Shown: positions 1 through 8,688, counted from the stretch's first letter. The stretch: 64,000 bases of DNA from Tateyamaria sp. Alg231-49 (GCF_900143535.1 NZ_FRFA01000007.1:1-64000); one strand, 5' to 3'. Numbers and translations are program-made. Notes: generated by a model not told the origin, from the letters alone.

Positions 1-138
1 GTCCGCGCCCAACCATGCTGAGAGGGCACGGAAACCGGTAGGTGCATTGGGAAAGCGCGCTGTGCCTCCATCGCTTAACCGATGCGCTTCCAGAAAGTCC
101 TTCGAAATATCAATGCCTATGCTATCATCTGTCATCAT
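1..138 (-). mobile_element. IS110-family transposase (recombinase), 5' part, cut by left edge
   Basis: Read on the minus strand, the first 138 bases encode the N terminus of an IS110-type DEDD recombinase. The segment IGIDISKDFLEAHRL followed by FPNAPTGFRAL and WLGAD has the typical layout of the RuvC-like N-terminal domain, whose first catalytic Asp is the D of GID. The frame stays open to base 1, so only about 46 codons are seen. Start codons are possible at 144, 138 and 135; an AGGA box at 149-146 sits 7 nt from the ATG at 138, so I prefer that one. Members of this family insert through an RNA-guided mechanism, and the upstream region holds a candidate guide RNA. Whether the gene is intact beyond the edge is unknown. 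Confidence 0.75.
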
Positions 139-149
139 CGTCATGTCCT

Positions 150-309
150 ATGCTTGTCATGCAAGCCCATGAAAAATCCAGCTTGCGTATCCGTTCAGGC
201 CTCATGCGAAGACGGCGGCTGACCATACTCGAAAACGGTCCCTCACGACCAAGCCCAAAGCGATCCAGCCGCCACCACTGCCAGCCATAAATGGCTTGGC
301 CGGCAGTGG
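150..309 (-). ncRNA. candidate IS110 bridge RNA / structured left end of the IS
   Basis: The gene-free stretch upstream of the recombinase (minus strand, reading from 309 down) folds into ordered stems. First is a hairpin, 309-302 paired with 282-275 (CCACTGCC/GGCAGTGG), with a 5-bp inner stem at 296-292/287-283 and a 5-nt one-sided bulge. Next is an 8-bp stem, 273-266/221-214 (GGCGGCTG/CAGCCGCC), enclosing a symmetric 15/15-nt internal loop (265-251 and 236-222) capped by a 4-bp stem (250-247/240-237). Last are two short stems near 184-150 (GCAAGC/GCTTGC and GCTTG/CAAGC). A 5' hairpin followed by guide-sized internal loops upstream of the recombinase is the plan of IS110-group bridge RNAs. 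The role is inferred; ends and promoter are not defined. Confidence 0.4.
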
Positions 310-457
310 CTCAATCTTTGCAGATCGATAAGGAAAGCATAAGACAAGCCCGAAGCAGCCTTGTCGCCAAGGGTTTTCATGTTGTCATAGATCAAGGCCG
401 CTATCATGCACAAACGTCAAACTGGACCACTCTGCAGGGGCTGATCAGAATTTTTGG
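310..457. other. non-coding stretch, probable IS110 left end and junction
   Basis: I see no convincing gene between the candidate bridge RNA and the promoter at 458. An open frame on the plus strand (291-518, 75 codons) starts right after a stop codon inside the 275-309 hairpin, has no ribosome binding site and resembles nothing I know. The outer boundary of the insertion sequence should lie in or near this stretch but cannot be placed from one end only. Confidence 0.35.
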
Positions 458-486
458 TTGTGACTTCCGGACATCAAGTCTAAATT
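458..486 (+). promoter_or_regulatory. candidate promoter of the VPLPA-CTERM gene
   Basis: TTGTGA at 458-463 and TAAATT at 481-486 are separated by exactly 17 bp, and lie about 45 bp upstream of the start codon at 533. The match to a housekeeping sigma promoter is moderate and rests on sequence alone. Confidence 0.4.
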
Positions 487-532
487 ACGGCGAAAGTGTG
501 TCGGGCTTTGCCCTGTAATGAGGATTAGTTTT

Positions 533-1189
533 ATGAAAACCTTGATTATCGCAGCTATTGCAGCTGCAAACTTTGGAGCGGCAGCTCAAGCTTCTACCGT
601 GAATCTCGTCACTAACGGCAGTTTCGAAGATACTCCAGACTTCAGTGGAAGCTGGAGAGTGTTTCAGGGCGCGGAGCTGGATGGTTGGGAAGTCCAGTCC
701 GGCGCAGGCGTCGAAATCCAAACAAATTCTGTCGGCAGCGTTCTGGATACGCTCTGGGGCACGAAATACGTTGAGCTTGACAGCCACAACGGCAATGGTG
801 GTGCGACAACCGGGCCGACAAATTCGGCGATCGGGCAGGACATTTTTCTGAGCGCCGGGCACTACTTGCTGTCGTTCTACTATTCGCCCCGCGTGAACTC
901 TCTCGGAACCGATACCAATGGTATTGATTACAGCATTGCCGGCGTGAGCGGGTCCGCATCCGGCCCCAACGACGATTTCCGCTTTGGTGAGTGGACGCTA
1001 ATTGAGGAAACCGTCAAAATTGACGTGGGCGACACGTATAAGCTCCTGTTTGCGGCGACCGGTGGCGATGAAACGCTCGGTGGCCTGATTGATAACGTGT
1101 CGTTGACCGCTGTGCCACTGCCTGCTGGTATGCTTTTGCTTATGACGGCTCTCGGCGGCCTTGGCATTGCCCGCCGTCAAAAAGGCTGA
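533..1189 (+). CDS. VPLPA-CTERM sorting domain-containing exported protein
   Basis: A 218-residue exported protein of unknown function. It starts with a signal peptide (Lys-2, hydrophobic stretch, cleavage near AQAS), continues with a beta-rich NLVTNGSFED segment like those in DUF642 and related extracellular carbohydrate-binding-like domains, and ends with VPLPAG, a hydrophobic helix and a basic tail (ARRQKG). That tripartite tail is the VPLPA-CTERM signal, which in Rhodobacteraceae is processed by a dedicated exosortase, so the mature protein is probably delivered to the cell surface or exopolysaccharide matrix. The ATG at 533 is chosen over an in-frame ATG at 518 because AGGA at 521-524 lies 8 nt before it. 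No exosortase gene is in the window. A terminator follows. Confidence 0.85.
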   Translation: MKTLIIAAIAAANFGAAAQASTVNLVTNGSFEDTPDFSGSWRVFQGAELDGWEVQSGAGVEIQTNSVGSVLDTLWGTKYVELDSHNGNGGATTGPTNSAIGQDIFLSAGHYLLSFYYSPRVNSLGTDTNGIDYSIAGVSGSASGPNDDFRFGEWTLIEETVKIDVGDTYKLLFAATGGDETLGGLIDNVSLTAVPLPAGMLLLMTALGGLGIARRQKG

Positions 1190-1209
1190 ATCTGAAATCC
1201 CTGAAATTG

Positions 1210-1241
1210 AAAAGGACGGACATTTTGTTCGCCCTTTTTTT
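1210..1241 (+). terminator. rho-independent terminator after the VPLPA-CTERM gene
   Basis: A 12-position stem at 1210-1221 pairs with 1227-1238 (one mismatch, one wobble) around a 5-nt loop, and the 3' arm runs into seven T. It sits 20 bp after the stop codon. Confidence 0.7.
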
Positions 1242-1647
1242 CGTGTCATGCAGACGAGTTTGTATGGATCTAAAGAAATCGCATGCGGCGGCAAACAAGT
1301 TGTGCCTGCCGTCCTTATTTTCTTAAATCCTGCACGCCAGTGTCAGATGAGAACGATCCCTTTGTCGGTTACTGTCAGACAAACTTGGCTTGAGCTGGGG
1401 TGGAGTTCTGGTTTACGCGCGGGAACGACCAAATCGACCCTAGTACAGTCGTTCAATACTTAAACTAGGATCATTTGTCTGGCTGCGATGCTCTACGTTC
1501 TTTTTTTGCTGCGAAGATCCGCAACGCGGGCTGCGACCGCCGCAATACGGCGAGTCCGCCAATGGCAGTCATTGGCCGATCGCACTAGTTCGAATGAGGT
1601 GATTAAGCGACGGCTTCGTCCGCACAGCGGACGTTTGTGTAAACCCC
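1242..1647. other. intergenic region with inverted repeats, no gene seen
   Basis: About 400 bp between two converging units. It holds three short inverted repeats: CCTAGT/ACTAGG at 1439-1444 and 1464-1469, CCAATG/CATTGG at 1559-1575, and a perfect 7-bp stem with a 3-nt loop at 1617-1633 (CGTCCGC/GCGGACG). The last lies 15 bp beyond the end of the permease gene and could stop or stabilise its transcript, but no T-run follows on either strand. Confidence 0.4.
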
Positions 1648-2622
1648 TCAGCGTCCCCTGATCCGGGGATCAAGCGCGTCGCGCAGACCGTCGCCAAGGT
1701 AGTTTACCCCAAGCACCGTCAGCGAGATCAACAGGCCGGGCAGGATAACCCGTTCGGGGTATTGCTCCATCCGCTGGACCGAGTCCGCAAGCAACTTGCC
1801 CCATGTTGGGAAGTCGGACGGGAAGCCGACACCGAGGAAGGACAACGCACTTTCGGTGATGATCGCAGTGGCGAGACCCAAGGTGGCCGACACCATGATT
1901 GGTGAGATCACGTTGGGCAGCAGGTGGCGCAGAATGATCGACCCGGATGTGGTACCGATTGAGCGGGCGGCGAGGATGAACTCGCGCTCTTTCAGCGCGA
2001 GGATGTCACCGCGCACGATACGCGCAGTCTGCATCCATGAGGTCAGGCCAATCACGCCAACGATCAGGATAAACATGCCCCCCTCAGGGCCGAAGTTGGC
2101 GCGCAGGGGTTGGCGGAACAGGGTTACGGCGACCAAAAGCAGGGGCAGGATAGGCAATGACAGAACAAGGTCCGTAAAGCGCATCAGCCAGAAGTCGGCC
2201 TTTTTGAAGTAGCCCGAGACAACGCCCACGGCCGTGCCGATCAAAAGGGCGAGCACCATCGCAGCCCAACCCACTGCCATGGAGGCGCGCCCGCCCGCAA
2301 TCAGGTTGGCGAGGATGTCGCGCCCCAGATTGTCGGTGCCTAACGGATTGCCCCAACGCACGGCGGCCGTGCTGTCCCAGATCGCCGTATAGATCGGGCG
2401 CAGGTCCTTGTTGCGGATATCCAGCTTTTGCGGATCAACCTGCCACACCCATGGGCCGACAAGCACCGCAAGCGTGATGAAGATCAGAAAACCGCCGCCA
2501 AACAACGCACCCTTGTGGTGTTTGAACTGGTCCCAGACGTCTTTCCACTGGCTGCGCGGCGCCTTGGGGGGCTCTTTGTCCTGAAGGGCCGCATATGGGT
2601 CGATTGGGGCGGTATCAGTCAT
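1648..2622 (-). CDS. ABC transporter permease, dipeptide/oligopeptide type (DppC/OppC)
   Basis: Inner-membrane permease of 324 residues forming half of the channel of a peptide-type importer. It has the cytoplasmic N-terminal arm and single helix of OppC proteins, then the conserved transport domain; the EAA loop that contacts the ATPase reads EFILAARSIG...ILRHLLPN. The C terminus GDGLRDALDPRIRGR is typical of this subunit. I take the ATG at 2622 because AGGA lies 6 nt before it; it overlaps the end of the upstream permease gene by 8 bp, so the two are translationally coupled. It is last in the minus-strand unit binding protein - permease B - permease C. Confidence 0.93.
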   Translation of the reverse strand: MTDTAPIDPYAALQDKEPPKAPRSQWKDVWDQFKHHKGALFGGGFLIFITLAVLVGPWVWQVDPQKLDIRNKDLRPIYTAIWDSTAAVRWGNPLGTDNLGRDILANLIAGGRASMAVGWAAMVLALLIGTAVGVVSGYFKKADFWLMRFTDLVLSLPILPLLLVAVTLFRQPLRANFGPEGGMFILIVGVIGLTSWMQTARIVRGDILALKEREFILAARSIGTTSGSIILRHLLPNVISPIMVSATLGLATAIITESALSFLGVGFPSDFPTWGKLLADSVQRMEQYPERVILPGLLISLTVLGVNYLGDGLRDALDPRIRGR

Positions 2623-3622
2623 AGCGGATCCTCGGATCGAGCACGCCATAGAGCACGTCTGCGATCAGGTTGAAGAGCACAATCAGGATGGCGAAAATAA
2701 AGGTCAGCGTCATCACCATGGGGATGTCATTTGCAAAGAGCGCGGTGAGCAGCAGTTGCCCGATCCCGTTCACTTTGAACACATTTTCGGTGATGATAGC
2801 GCCGCCGAAGATGGCTGGGATGCCCAGGGCAATAACCGTGATCACCGGGATCATCGAATTGCGCAGAACGTGCTGCATAACTACGACGCCTTCTTTCAAG
2901 CCCTTGGCGCGGGCCGTGCGCACATAGTCCTGCCCAAGATTGTCGAGCATGGAAGAGCGCATATAGCGAGAGATCTGTGCCGTGGTTTGCAGCGCGAGGA
3001 CCATCACAGGCATCACCATCTGCATGAACTGGATTTTAAAGCTGGCCCAATCCGTCACGACGTGGGTGGTGTCGTAGATCGACGGCAGCCATCCCAGTTG
3101 CACGGAAAAGACCACGATCAACAGTGGCCCGGTAAAGAAGGGCGGGATCGAAAAGCCGATCATGGTGATGAACGTGCCGGCCTGATCGAAGACGGAATAC
3201 TGTTTGTAGGCCGAATAGATGCCGATCGGCAGAGCGATCAGAATACCCACGATGTATGAAAGCCCCACAACCCACAGAGTTTGCGGGATACGCTGCACTA
3301 CGATGTCCATCACGGGGCTGCGTGTCTGCCACGAGATCACGCGCTGCTTGCCTTCGGCGAAGGTCGTGCCAAACCAGTGATCGATCAGAACCTGCGGTTC
3401 GATCCAGAAGAACTGTACAATCCATTTCCAGTATTGGACGTGGATGGGTTGGCCAAGGCCAAGAGCCTCGCGCATCTTTTCTTTGACTTCGGGCGGGACC
3501 GTAAGGGGCACTTGGGCCATTGGGTCGCCGGGGGCGAGCTGCAAGAGCAGGAAAATCACAAGGCTGATGAACAAAAGCGTCGGGATCGATAGGATCAACC
3601 GGCGGATTGTGAAGGTCAGCAT
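2615..3622 (-). CDS. ABC transporter permease, dipeptide/oligopeptide type (DppB/OppB)
   Basis: Partner permease of 335 residues. The N terminus (FTIRRLILSIPTLLFISLVI) and the LAPGDP segment are hallmarks of the OppB/DppB subunit; the EAA loop reads DYVRTARAKG...VLRNSMIPV and the protein ends in LDPRIRYD. The reading frame is open 64 codons further upstream, through an inverted repeat, but homology begins at the ATG at 3622, which has AGGA 11 nt before it. About 150 bp containing a long hairpin separate it from the binding-protein gene, which suggests that the permeases are made in smaller amounts from the same transcript. Confidence 0.93.
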   Translation of the reverse strand: MLTFTIRRLILSIPTLLFISLVIFLLLQLAPGDPMAQVPLTVPPEVKEKMREALGLGQPIHVQYWKWIVQFFWIEPQVLIDHWFGTTFAEGKQRVISWQTRSPVMDIVVQRIPQTLWVVGLSYIVGILIALPIGIYSAYKQYSVFDQAGTFITMIGFSIPPFFTGPLLIVVFSVQLGWLPSIYDTTHVVTDWASFKIQFMQMVMPVMVLALQTTAQISRYMRSSMLDNLGQDYVRTARAKGLKEGVVVMQHVLRNSMIPVITVIALGIPAIFGGAIITENVFKVNGIGQLLLTALFANDIPMVMTLTFIFAILIVLFNLIADVLYGVLDPRIRYD

Positions 3623-3678
3623 AGTCAGGCCAGTCCTTTGTCGGAGGTCTTGTTGTTGCTTGGCGGTGGGCGGAGGTT

Positions 3679-3753
3679 CGTCCGCCTTACGGGGTGGGTG
3701 CCCTCTGGCAGGCGTTACGAGGCAGCCTGCCAGAAGGGAGGGTAAGGCGGACG
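3679..3753 (-). repeat. long imperfect hairpin between binding-protein and permease genes
   Basis: Arms 3679-3690 and 3742-3753 are a perfect 12-bp inverted repeat (CGTCCGCCTTAC). Inside it, 3701-3713 pairs with 3725-3738 with one bulged base. The hairpin starts 20 bp after the stop codon of the binding-protein gene. In ABC importers such elements often protect the upstream mRNA from 3' decay or attenuate read-through, giving excess binding protein; that role here is inferred. Confidence 0.65.
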
Positions 3754-3773
3754 TGTTGCCCGCCTTGCCTTGA

Positions 3774-5477
3774 TTAGTCGACGCGGTACCAGTCGGCCAC
3801 GTTCCACAATTCACTGTCCCAGACGTTCAGCTTTACGCCACCAAGGGAGTTGGCGTGTGCCGATACACGACCACGGTGCACAAGTGGCACGATGGTATAG
3901 GTGTCTTTGGTCAGCATGTTGTTCATCTTGATCGCGATTTCGGCGCGTTTCTCGATTTCACCGGTGCGACCCAGTTCGTCGATCAAAGCGTCATACTCTG
4001 GATCACAGAAGCGGTTGATGTTCTCACCCTGCCACTGGCTGGAAGGCTTGGGTTCGTTGCCACAACGGTAGGCCGACAGGTACGCCTGTGGGTCTGTTCC
4101 GTCGAAGGTGTTGGCATACATCTCTACGTCCGCATAGAACTTCTGGAACGTGTCAGGCGAACCTGGGTCACCACCAAAGAACACGGATGCATCAAGGTTA
4201 CGCAGTTCGGTTTCAACACCGATCTCGCTCCACCACTGCTTGATCAGGGCTTGGAAGTCCTGACGCACAGCGTTGGTCGATGTCTGATAAAGGATCGACA
4301 GTTTCACGCCGTCCTTGTCACGTACACCATCACCATCGCTGTCGGTCCAGCCGGCTTCGTCCAGCAGGGCCTTGGCGCCTTCAATGTCCTGGGTTGCACA
4401 GTGCATGTCGCCGGAGGCGAACATTGCTGGGGCAGGGACCAGATCGCAGGACACTTTACCAGCCTGACCATAGCCGACTTCAACCAACAGGGGGCGGTCG
4501 ATCGCGAGCGACAGCGCTTTGCGCACGTTGATATCCGTCAGGAACGGGTGGGGTTCGGCAACCGTGGCGCGTGTTTCGGCCGGCAGGTCTGGTGACGGGT
4601 TCGTCATGTTCATTTCCAGACGTTCGATCAGCGGGCCAAAGCCTGCAATCGCCACACCTTTGCCTGCCGCTTCCATACGCGCGATCACGTCGGGCGCAAG
4701 CTGCAGGTTCCAAGCGTAGTCAAACTCGCCCGTTTCCAGAACGGAGCGGCCTGCCGCTGCGGCATCGCCACCACCTTTGAACGTCAGCGACGCAAATGCG
4801 GGTTTCGCCGGGTCACGGTAGTTCGGGTTGGCCGACATCTGGATCACGTCGTTGGGGCGGAATTCGTCCACAACAAATGGGCCGGTACCGATCGGGCCAA
4901 AGTTCGCGTCCGTGCACTCGGGCGCTTTGGCACCTGTGCAATCAGCAAACTGAGCGGCTTGAATGATCGGGGACTGACCGCCGACAAATGGGCCATATGG
5001 GTTGGGCTTGGGCTGGTTGAAGGTGACGACGATGGTTTGCGCATCTGGCGTCTCGACGTTTTCAACACCGTCGAATTTGGCCAGCTGTGCACAACCGCCT
5101 TCGGGGTTCATGCAGTAGTCAGCAGTGAATTTCACATCAGCCGACGTCACGGGCGAGCCATCAGACCAGACAAGGCCATCTTTCAGCTTCCATGTGATGG
5201 TCGTGAGGTCTTCGCTCACGCCGCCATTGCCGACGGTCGGGATTTCTGCGGCCAGCCATGCTGTCAGTTCACCGACTTCGTTGTAACGCGCAAGCGGTTC
5301 GATCACGAGGCTGGAGGATTCGATGTCCTTGGTGCCGCCTGACAGGTAAGGGTTCAGGATCGACGGGGCTTGCCAGTAGATGATGCTGACTTCGCCATCT
5401 GATCCGCGTTCAGCAAATGCTGCAGGCGCAAGCGCCGCTGTCGCGACAGCACCCATAAGCAGGGATTTGAGGGTCAT
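3774..5477 (-). CDS. ABC transporter substrate-binding protein, peptide family (SBP_bac_5)
   Basis: Periplasmic solute receptor of 567 residues. It has a clear signal peptide (MTLKSLLMGAVATAALAPAAFA, cleaved near residue 22) and the family-5 solute-binding fold: YWQAPSILNPYLSGG near the N terminus, WKLKDGLVWSDGSPVTSADV, and DINVRKALSLAIDR in the second lobe. It is likely to bind a di- or oligopeptide or a related amino compound; the ligand cannot be read from the sequence. The ATG at 5477 has AAGGAG 6 nt upstream. It is the first gene of the minus-strand importer unit and faces the ATPase gene across about 300 bp. A segment DSDGDGVRDKDG resembles a calcium-binding loop. Confidence 0.93.
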   Translation of the reverse strand: MTLKSLLMGAVATAALAPAAFAERGSDGEVSIIYWQAPSILNPYLSGGTKDIESSSLVIEPLARYNEVGELTAWLAAEIPTVGNGGVSEDLTTITWKLKDGLVWSDGSPVTSADVKFTADYCMNPEGGCAQLAKFDGVENVETPDAQTIVVTFNQPKPNPYGPFVGGQSPIIQAAQFADCTGAKAPECTDANFGPIGTGPFVVDEFRPNDVIQMSANPNYRDPAKPAFASLTFKGGGDAAAAGRSVLETGEFDYAWNLQLAPDVIARMEAAGKGVAIAGFGPLIERLEMNMTNPSPDLPAETRATVAEPHPFLTDINVRKALSLAIDRPLLVEVGYGQAGKVSCDLVPAPAMFASGDMHCATQDIEGAKALLDEAGWTDSDGDGVRDKDGVKLSILYQTSTNAVRQDFQALIKQWWSEIGVETELRNLDASVFFGGDPGSPDTFQKFYADVEMYANTFDGTDPQAYLSAYRCGNEPKPSSQWQGENINRFCDPEYDALIDELGRTGEIEKRAEIAIKMNNMLTKDTYTIVPLVHRGRVSAHANSLGGVKLNVWDSELWNVADWYRVD

Positions 5478-5773
5478 GTGTTACTCCTTGTTGGACGGCA
5501 TGGGCGCACCCAAAACCATCAATCGCGTGCCGCGTTGACCGCCGCACATTTTTCGACGCTTGAGAATAAGTGGCGCAATCATCGGTGTAACCCACGGTTC
5601 GTCCGACATTTTTACCTATTGCCCCCAAGCACACTTGAACATCGAAACAGAACTTGGCGAAATTGCAAGCCTTGCGTGCCGTCAATGGACCATTTTGGGC
5701 ATCTAAAGTTTGACAGTGCCTTAAGGTTCGACCACTCTTTTTGAAACTGCGCTAATGCTGGCGCACTGCGGGG
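5478..5773. other. divergent intergenic region between importer receptor and ATPase
   Basis: This 296-bp region should carry the promoters of both importer units. A TTGACA at 5710-5715 points towards the ATPase gene, but the hexamer 17 bp downstream is poor. A small odd palindrome lies at 5665-5675 (GCAAG/CTTGC). I see no gene here and no clear operator. Confidence 0.35.
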
Positions 5774-7612
5774 ATGCACATGCTAGATCACACCGAAAAA
5801 ACGCCCATTGCCGACATTCAGGAATTGCGCGTTGCCTTTCAAACAAAGGATGGTCCGGTGCTGGGGGTCGAGGACGTTTCGTTCTCCATAAACGCAGGCG
5901 AAACCGTCTGTGTGGTCGGGGAATCTGGATCCGGCAAATCCGTGTCGTCGTTGTCTTTGATGCGTTTGGTGGAGTTTGGCGGGGGCGAAATCGCTGGCGG
6001 GCGCCTCATTTTTAATCGCAAGGATGCCGATCCGATCGATCTTGCGGACGCAGAACAAGAGTTGATGCGCACGATCCGCGGAAACGAGATTGGGATGATC
6101 TTTCAGGAGCCCATGACTGCGCTGAATCCGGTGTTCACCGTGGGGCGTCAATTGACCGAAGGGCTGCGCCTGCATCGCGGAATGAGCAAGAGCGAAGCCG
6201 AAGCGCGTGCGCTTGAGTTGATGAATCAGGTCCGAATCCCGGAACCGGAGCGTCGCCTTAAACAGTATCCACATGAACTGTCAGGCGGCATGCGCCAGCG
6301 TGTGGTCATCGCGATGGCGCTTGCGTGCAAGCCGCGCCTGCTGATTGCGGATGAACCCACGACGGCATTGGACGTGACCATTCAGGCGGAAATTCTTGCC
6401 CTTATGGATCGTCTCAAACGCGAAACAGGCACGGCAGTGATGTTTATCACCCATGATATGGCGGTGGTTGCGCAGATGGCTGACCGCGTGGTCGTCATGT
6501 TCCGCGGCAACAAGGTAGAAGAGGGAACGGTCGAGGAAATCTTTGAAAATCCTCAGCACGCTTACACCAAGGCACTGCTGGCCGCTGTCCCGAAGCTGGG
6601 CGAAATGCGCGGCAAGGCAGCCCCCGAGCCGATGAAGCTGATGGGCCGGGACCAGGCCGAGATCAAACCGATCCCCGGCACGGACGAACCCCTTCTCAAA
6701 GTTAAGAACCTGACGACTCGATTCCCGGTGCGCGGCGGATTTTTCCGCCGCCTCGTGGCGAACGTCCACGCCGTGGAGGATCTGTCCTTCACCATCAACA
6801 AAGGCCAGACGCTCAGCCTTGTGGGTGAAAGCGGGTGCGGCAAATCCTCGGCTGGTCGCTCGATTTTGCGATTGGTCGAACCGCAATCAGGCGAAGTGGT
6901 GCTGGATGGCAAGGACATCATGGCTCTGAATGATCGCGATTTGCGCACTGCTCGGCTCGACATGCAGATGATCTTTCAGGATCCATTTGCCTCGCTCAAT
7001 CCACAGATGCAGCTTGCTGATCAAGTGGCCGAACCGATGCAGAACTTTGGCATGTTCAAAGGCGAAGAGGGTCGCAAGCGAGTTGAGATGCTTTTTGACC
7101 GGGTCGAGTTACCGCGCAGTTTCATGCGACGCTTTCCCCACGAACTGTCCGGCGGGCAGCGCCAGAGGGTTGCCATCGCACGCGCGCTGGCCCTCAACCC
7201 CAAACTGATCATCGCGGATGAGGCTGTGTCTGCGCTGGATGTTTCGGTGCAGGCACAGGTGTTGAACCTGATGATGGAGTTGCAGGCCGAGCTGGGCCTG
7301 TCCTTCCTGTTCATCAGCCACGACATGGCAGTTGTTGAGCGGGTCAGCCACCATGTGGGCGTCATGTATCTGGGCCGGATCGTCGAAATGGGCCCGCGCG
7401 CCCGCGTTTTCGAAAACCCGCAGCACCCCTATACGCAGGCATTGATGAAGGCCGTGCCAATCGCCGACCCGCGACAGCGCAAGGACGAAAAAGACCTGAA
7501 CTTCAAACCCATCCCATCGCCGATCCATCCGGTGACCTATACGCCCGAACCCTCGGCCTATAACGAGGTCGAGCCGGGGCACTTTGTGCTGACGACAGAC
7601 AGCGGGTATTGA
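5774..7612 (+). CDS. fused double ATPase of a peptide-type ABC transporter (DppD-DppF fusion)
   Basis: Cytoplasmic ATPase of 612 residues carrying two complete nucleotide-binding domains in one chain. Domain 1: Walker A GESGSGKS at 49-56, signature LSGGM at 169-173, Walker B LLIADEP at 189-195, switch His in FITHD near 227. Domain 2: Walker A GESGCGKS at 351-358, signature LSGGQRQR and Walker B LIIADEA further on. Each is followed by the oligopeptide-transporter C-terminal segment ([22 protein letters not shown]). It should power the permeases encoded on the opposite strand. Starts at 5774 and 5780 are both possible; GGGGA is better spaced for 5780. The second Walker B has Ala instead of Pro after DE, a variant common in OppF-type domains. 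Confidence 0.93.
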   Translation: MHMLDHTEKTPIADIQELRVAFQTKDGPVLGVEDVSFSINAGETVCVVGESGSGKSVSSLSLMRLVEFGGGEIAGGRLIFNRKDADPIDLADAEQELMRTIRGNEIGMIFQEPMTALNPVFTVGRQLTEGLRLHRGMSKSEAEARALELMNQVRIPEPERRLKQYPHELSGGMRQRVVIAMALACKPRLLIADEPTTALDVTIQAEILALMDRLKRETGTAVMFITHDMAVVAQMADRVVVMFRGNKVEEGTVEEIFENPQHAYTKALLAAVPKLGEMRGKAAPEPMKLMGRDQAEIKPIPGTDEPLLKVKNLTTRFPVRGGFFRRLVANVHAVEDLSFTINKGQTLSLVGESGCGKSSAGRSILRLVEPQSGEVVLDGKDIMALNDRDLRTARLDMQMIFQDPFASLNPQMQLADQVAEPMQNFGMFKGEEGRKRVEMLFDRVELPRSFMRRFPHELSGGQRQRVAIARALALNPKLIIADEAVSALDVSVQAQVLNLMMELQAELGLSFLFISHDMAVVERVSHHVGVMYLGRIVEMGPRARVFENPQHPYTQALMKAVPIADPRQRKDEKDLNFKPIPSPIHPVTYTPEPSAYNEVEPGHFVLTTDSGY

Positions 7613-7618
7613 TCCATT

Positions 7619-8317
7619 GTGACTGGCAAGGAACGGCGCAAAACGGTTCTGGTCACAGGGGGCGCGCGTGGGATTGGTGCGGGTATCGTCGCTGCTTTGC
7701 GCGACACCCATGACGTCATGGTGCACTACAACACAACGATCCCTATTCATGATGCGGTTGTGCAGGGGGATCTGACCGATCCCGAAACGCCCGCCCGTTT
7801 AATTGCGGCAACCATGGAACGGTTTGGCCGACTGGACGGTGTGGTGCACAATGCAGGCGACATTTCAGTGTCTCCGCTGGATGCATTCACGCCAAAGGCT
7901 TATCACGAGATGTTCGATGTGAACCTGTTTTCAGCCCAGGGTCTGCTGTCTGCCGCAATGCCCCATTTGTCGCGCGGTGCGGCCATGGTGAACATCTCGT
8001 CTGTGAATGCTGTATTGCCGCCCAAAGGGGCCGCAATGTACGGCGCCAGCAAGGCGGCCCTTGATTTGTGGACCCGAGGAGCGGCCAAAGAGCTGGGCCC
8101 TCGGGGCATCCGGATCAACGCGGTGGCGCCCGGCGCAATTGATGTCCCAGATGCGGGGCGAGATGATGATCTGAAACAAGCATTTGTTGATATGACCGCA
8201 TTGGGGCGCATGGGCACACCTGCGGACATTGCCGGTGTTGTGGCCTTTCTGCTGAGCGATGCGGCATCGTATATCACGGGCGAAGTTCTGACCGTATCGG
8301 GAGGATATCGGTTGTGA
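7619..8317 (+). CDS. SDR family NAD(P)-dependent oxidoreductase
   Basis: Short-chain dehydrogenase of 232 residues with the full set of classical motifs: the cofactor loop TGGARGIG at 13-20, NAG at 78-80, ISS near 127 and the catalytic YGASK (Tyr-141, Lys-145). The substrate is unknown. It starts with GTG at 7619, 6 bp after the ATPase gene, and its stop overlaps the next start by 4 bp. That makes it part of one transcript with the importer ATPase and the downstream catabolic genes, so it may act on a compound brought in by the transporter. Confidence 0.88.
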   Translation: MTGKERRKTVLVTGGARGIGAGIVAALRDTHDVMVHYNTTIPIHDAVVQGDLTDPETPARLIAATMERFGRLDGVVHNAGDISVSPLDAFTPKAYHEMFDVNLFSAQGLLSAAMPHLSRGAAMVNISSVNAVLPPKGAAMYGASKAALDLWTRGAAKELGPRGIRINAVAPGAIDVPDAGRDDDLKQAFVDMTALGRMGTPADIAGVVAFLLSDAASYITGEVLTVSGGYRL

Positions 8318-8688
8318 GCGCGCGTTTAACCCAAGTCACACCTTTTGTGCCCTGCACATCGCTTCAGCAGCAAATTGGGTTTTACAGGGATATTCTGGGT
8401 TTTTCGGTGGGATTTCAGGCGGAGAACTACGCTTTCGTTCGTCGTGACGATGTGGCCTTGCGGCTTGTCGAAGTCTGGGAAACGGTGGACCTGTCGCATC
8501 CCGAACGAGAGAACTCGTTTTATGTGGATGTGGTGGGGCTTGATGATCTTTTTGCTTTGATGAAGCCAAAACTCGACACGCTTGCCGACGGCCGGGTGCG
8601 CGCGCCTTTTGATCAAGACTATGGCCAGCGTGAGTTTCACGTCAAAGATGAGGACTGCACATTGATATTCTTTGGAGAAGCGTTGTGA
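8314..8688 (+). CDS. VOC family protein (glyoxalase/bleomycin-resistance fold)
   Basis: A 124-residue protein of the vicinal oxygen chelate superfamily, with the pattern TPFVPCTSLQQQIGFYRDILGF at the N terminus and a C-terminal GQREFHVKDEDCTLIFF strand pair. Members include glyoxalases, dioxygenases and resistance proteins that sequester drugs; nothing here fixes the activity. It starts with GTG, overlaps the SDR gene by 4 bp, and is itself overlapped by 4 bp by the deacetylase gene, so the three are translationally coupled. Confidence 0.8.
   Translation: MSARLTQVTPFVPCTSLQQQIGFYRDILGFSVGFQAENYAFVRRDDVALRLVEVWETVDLSHPERENSFYVDVVGLDDLFALMKPKLDTLADGRVRAPFDQDYGQREFHVKDEDCTLIFFGEAL

Noticed and set aside
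291-518. Plus-strand 75-codon open frame near the left end
   Set aside because: It starts within the hairpin of the IS left end, directly after a stop codon, without a ribosome binding site, and runs across the promoter of the next gene.
1617-1633. Perfect 7-bp hairpin as terminator of the permease gene
   Set aside because: No T-run follows on either strand, so it is listed only within the intergenic region.
5710-5738. TTGACA as promoter of the importer ATPase gene
   Set aside because: The -35 box is perfect, but hexamers 16-18 bp downstream are poor matches to a -10 box, so it is mentioned only as part of the spacer.
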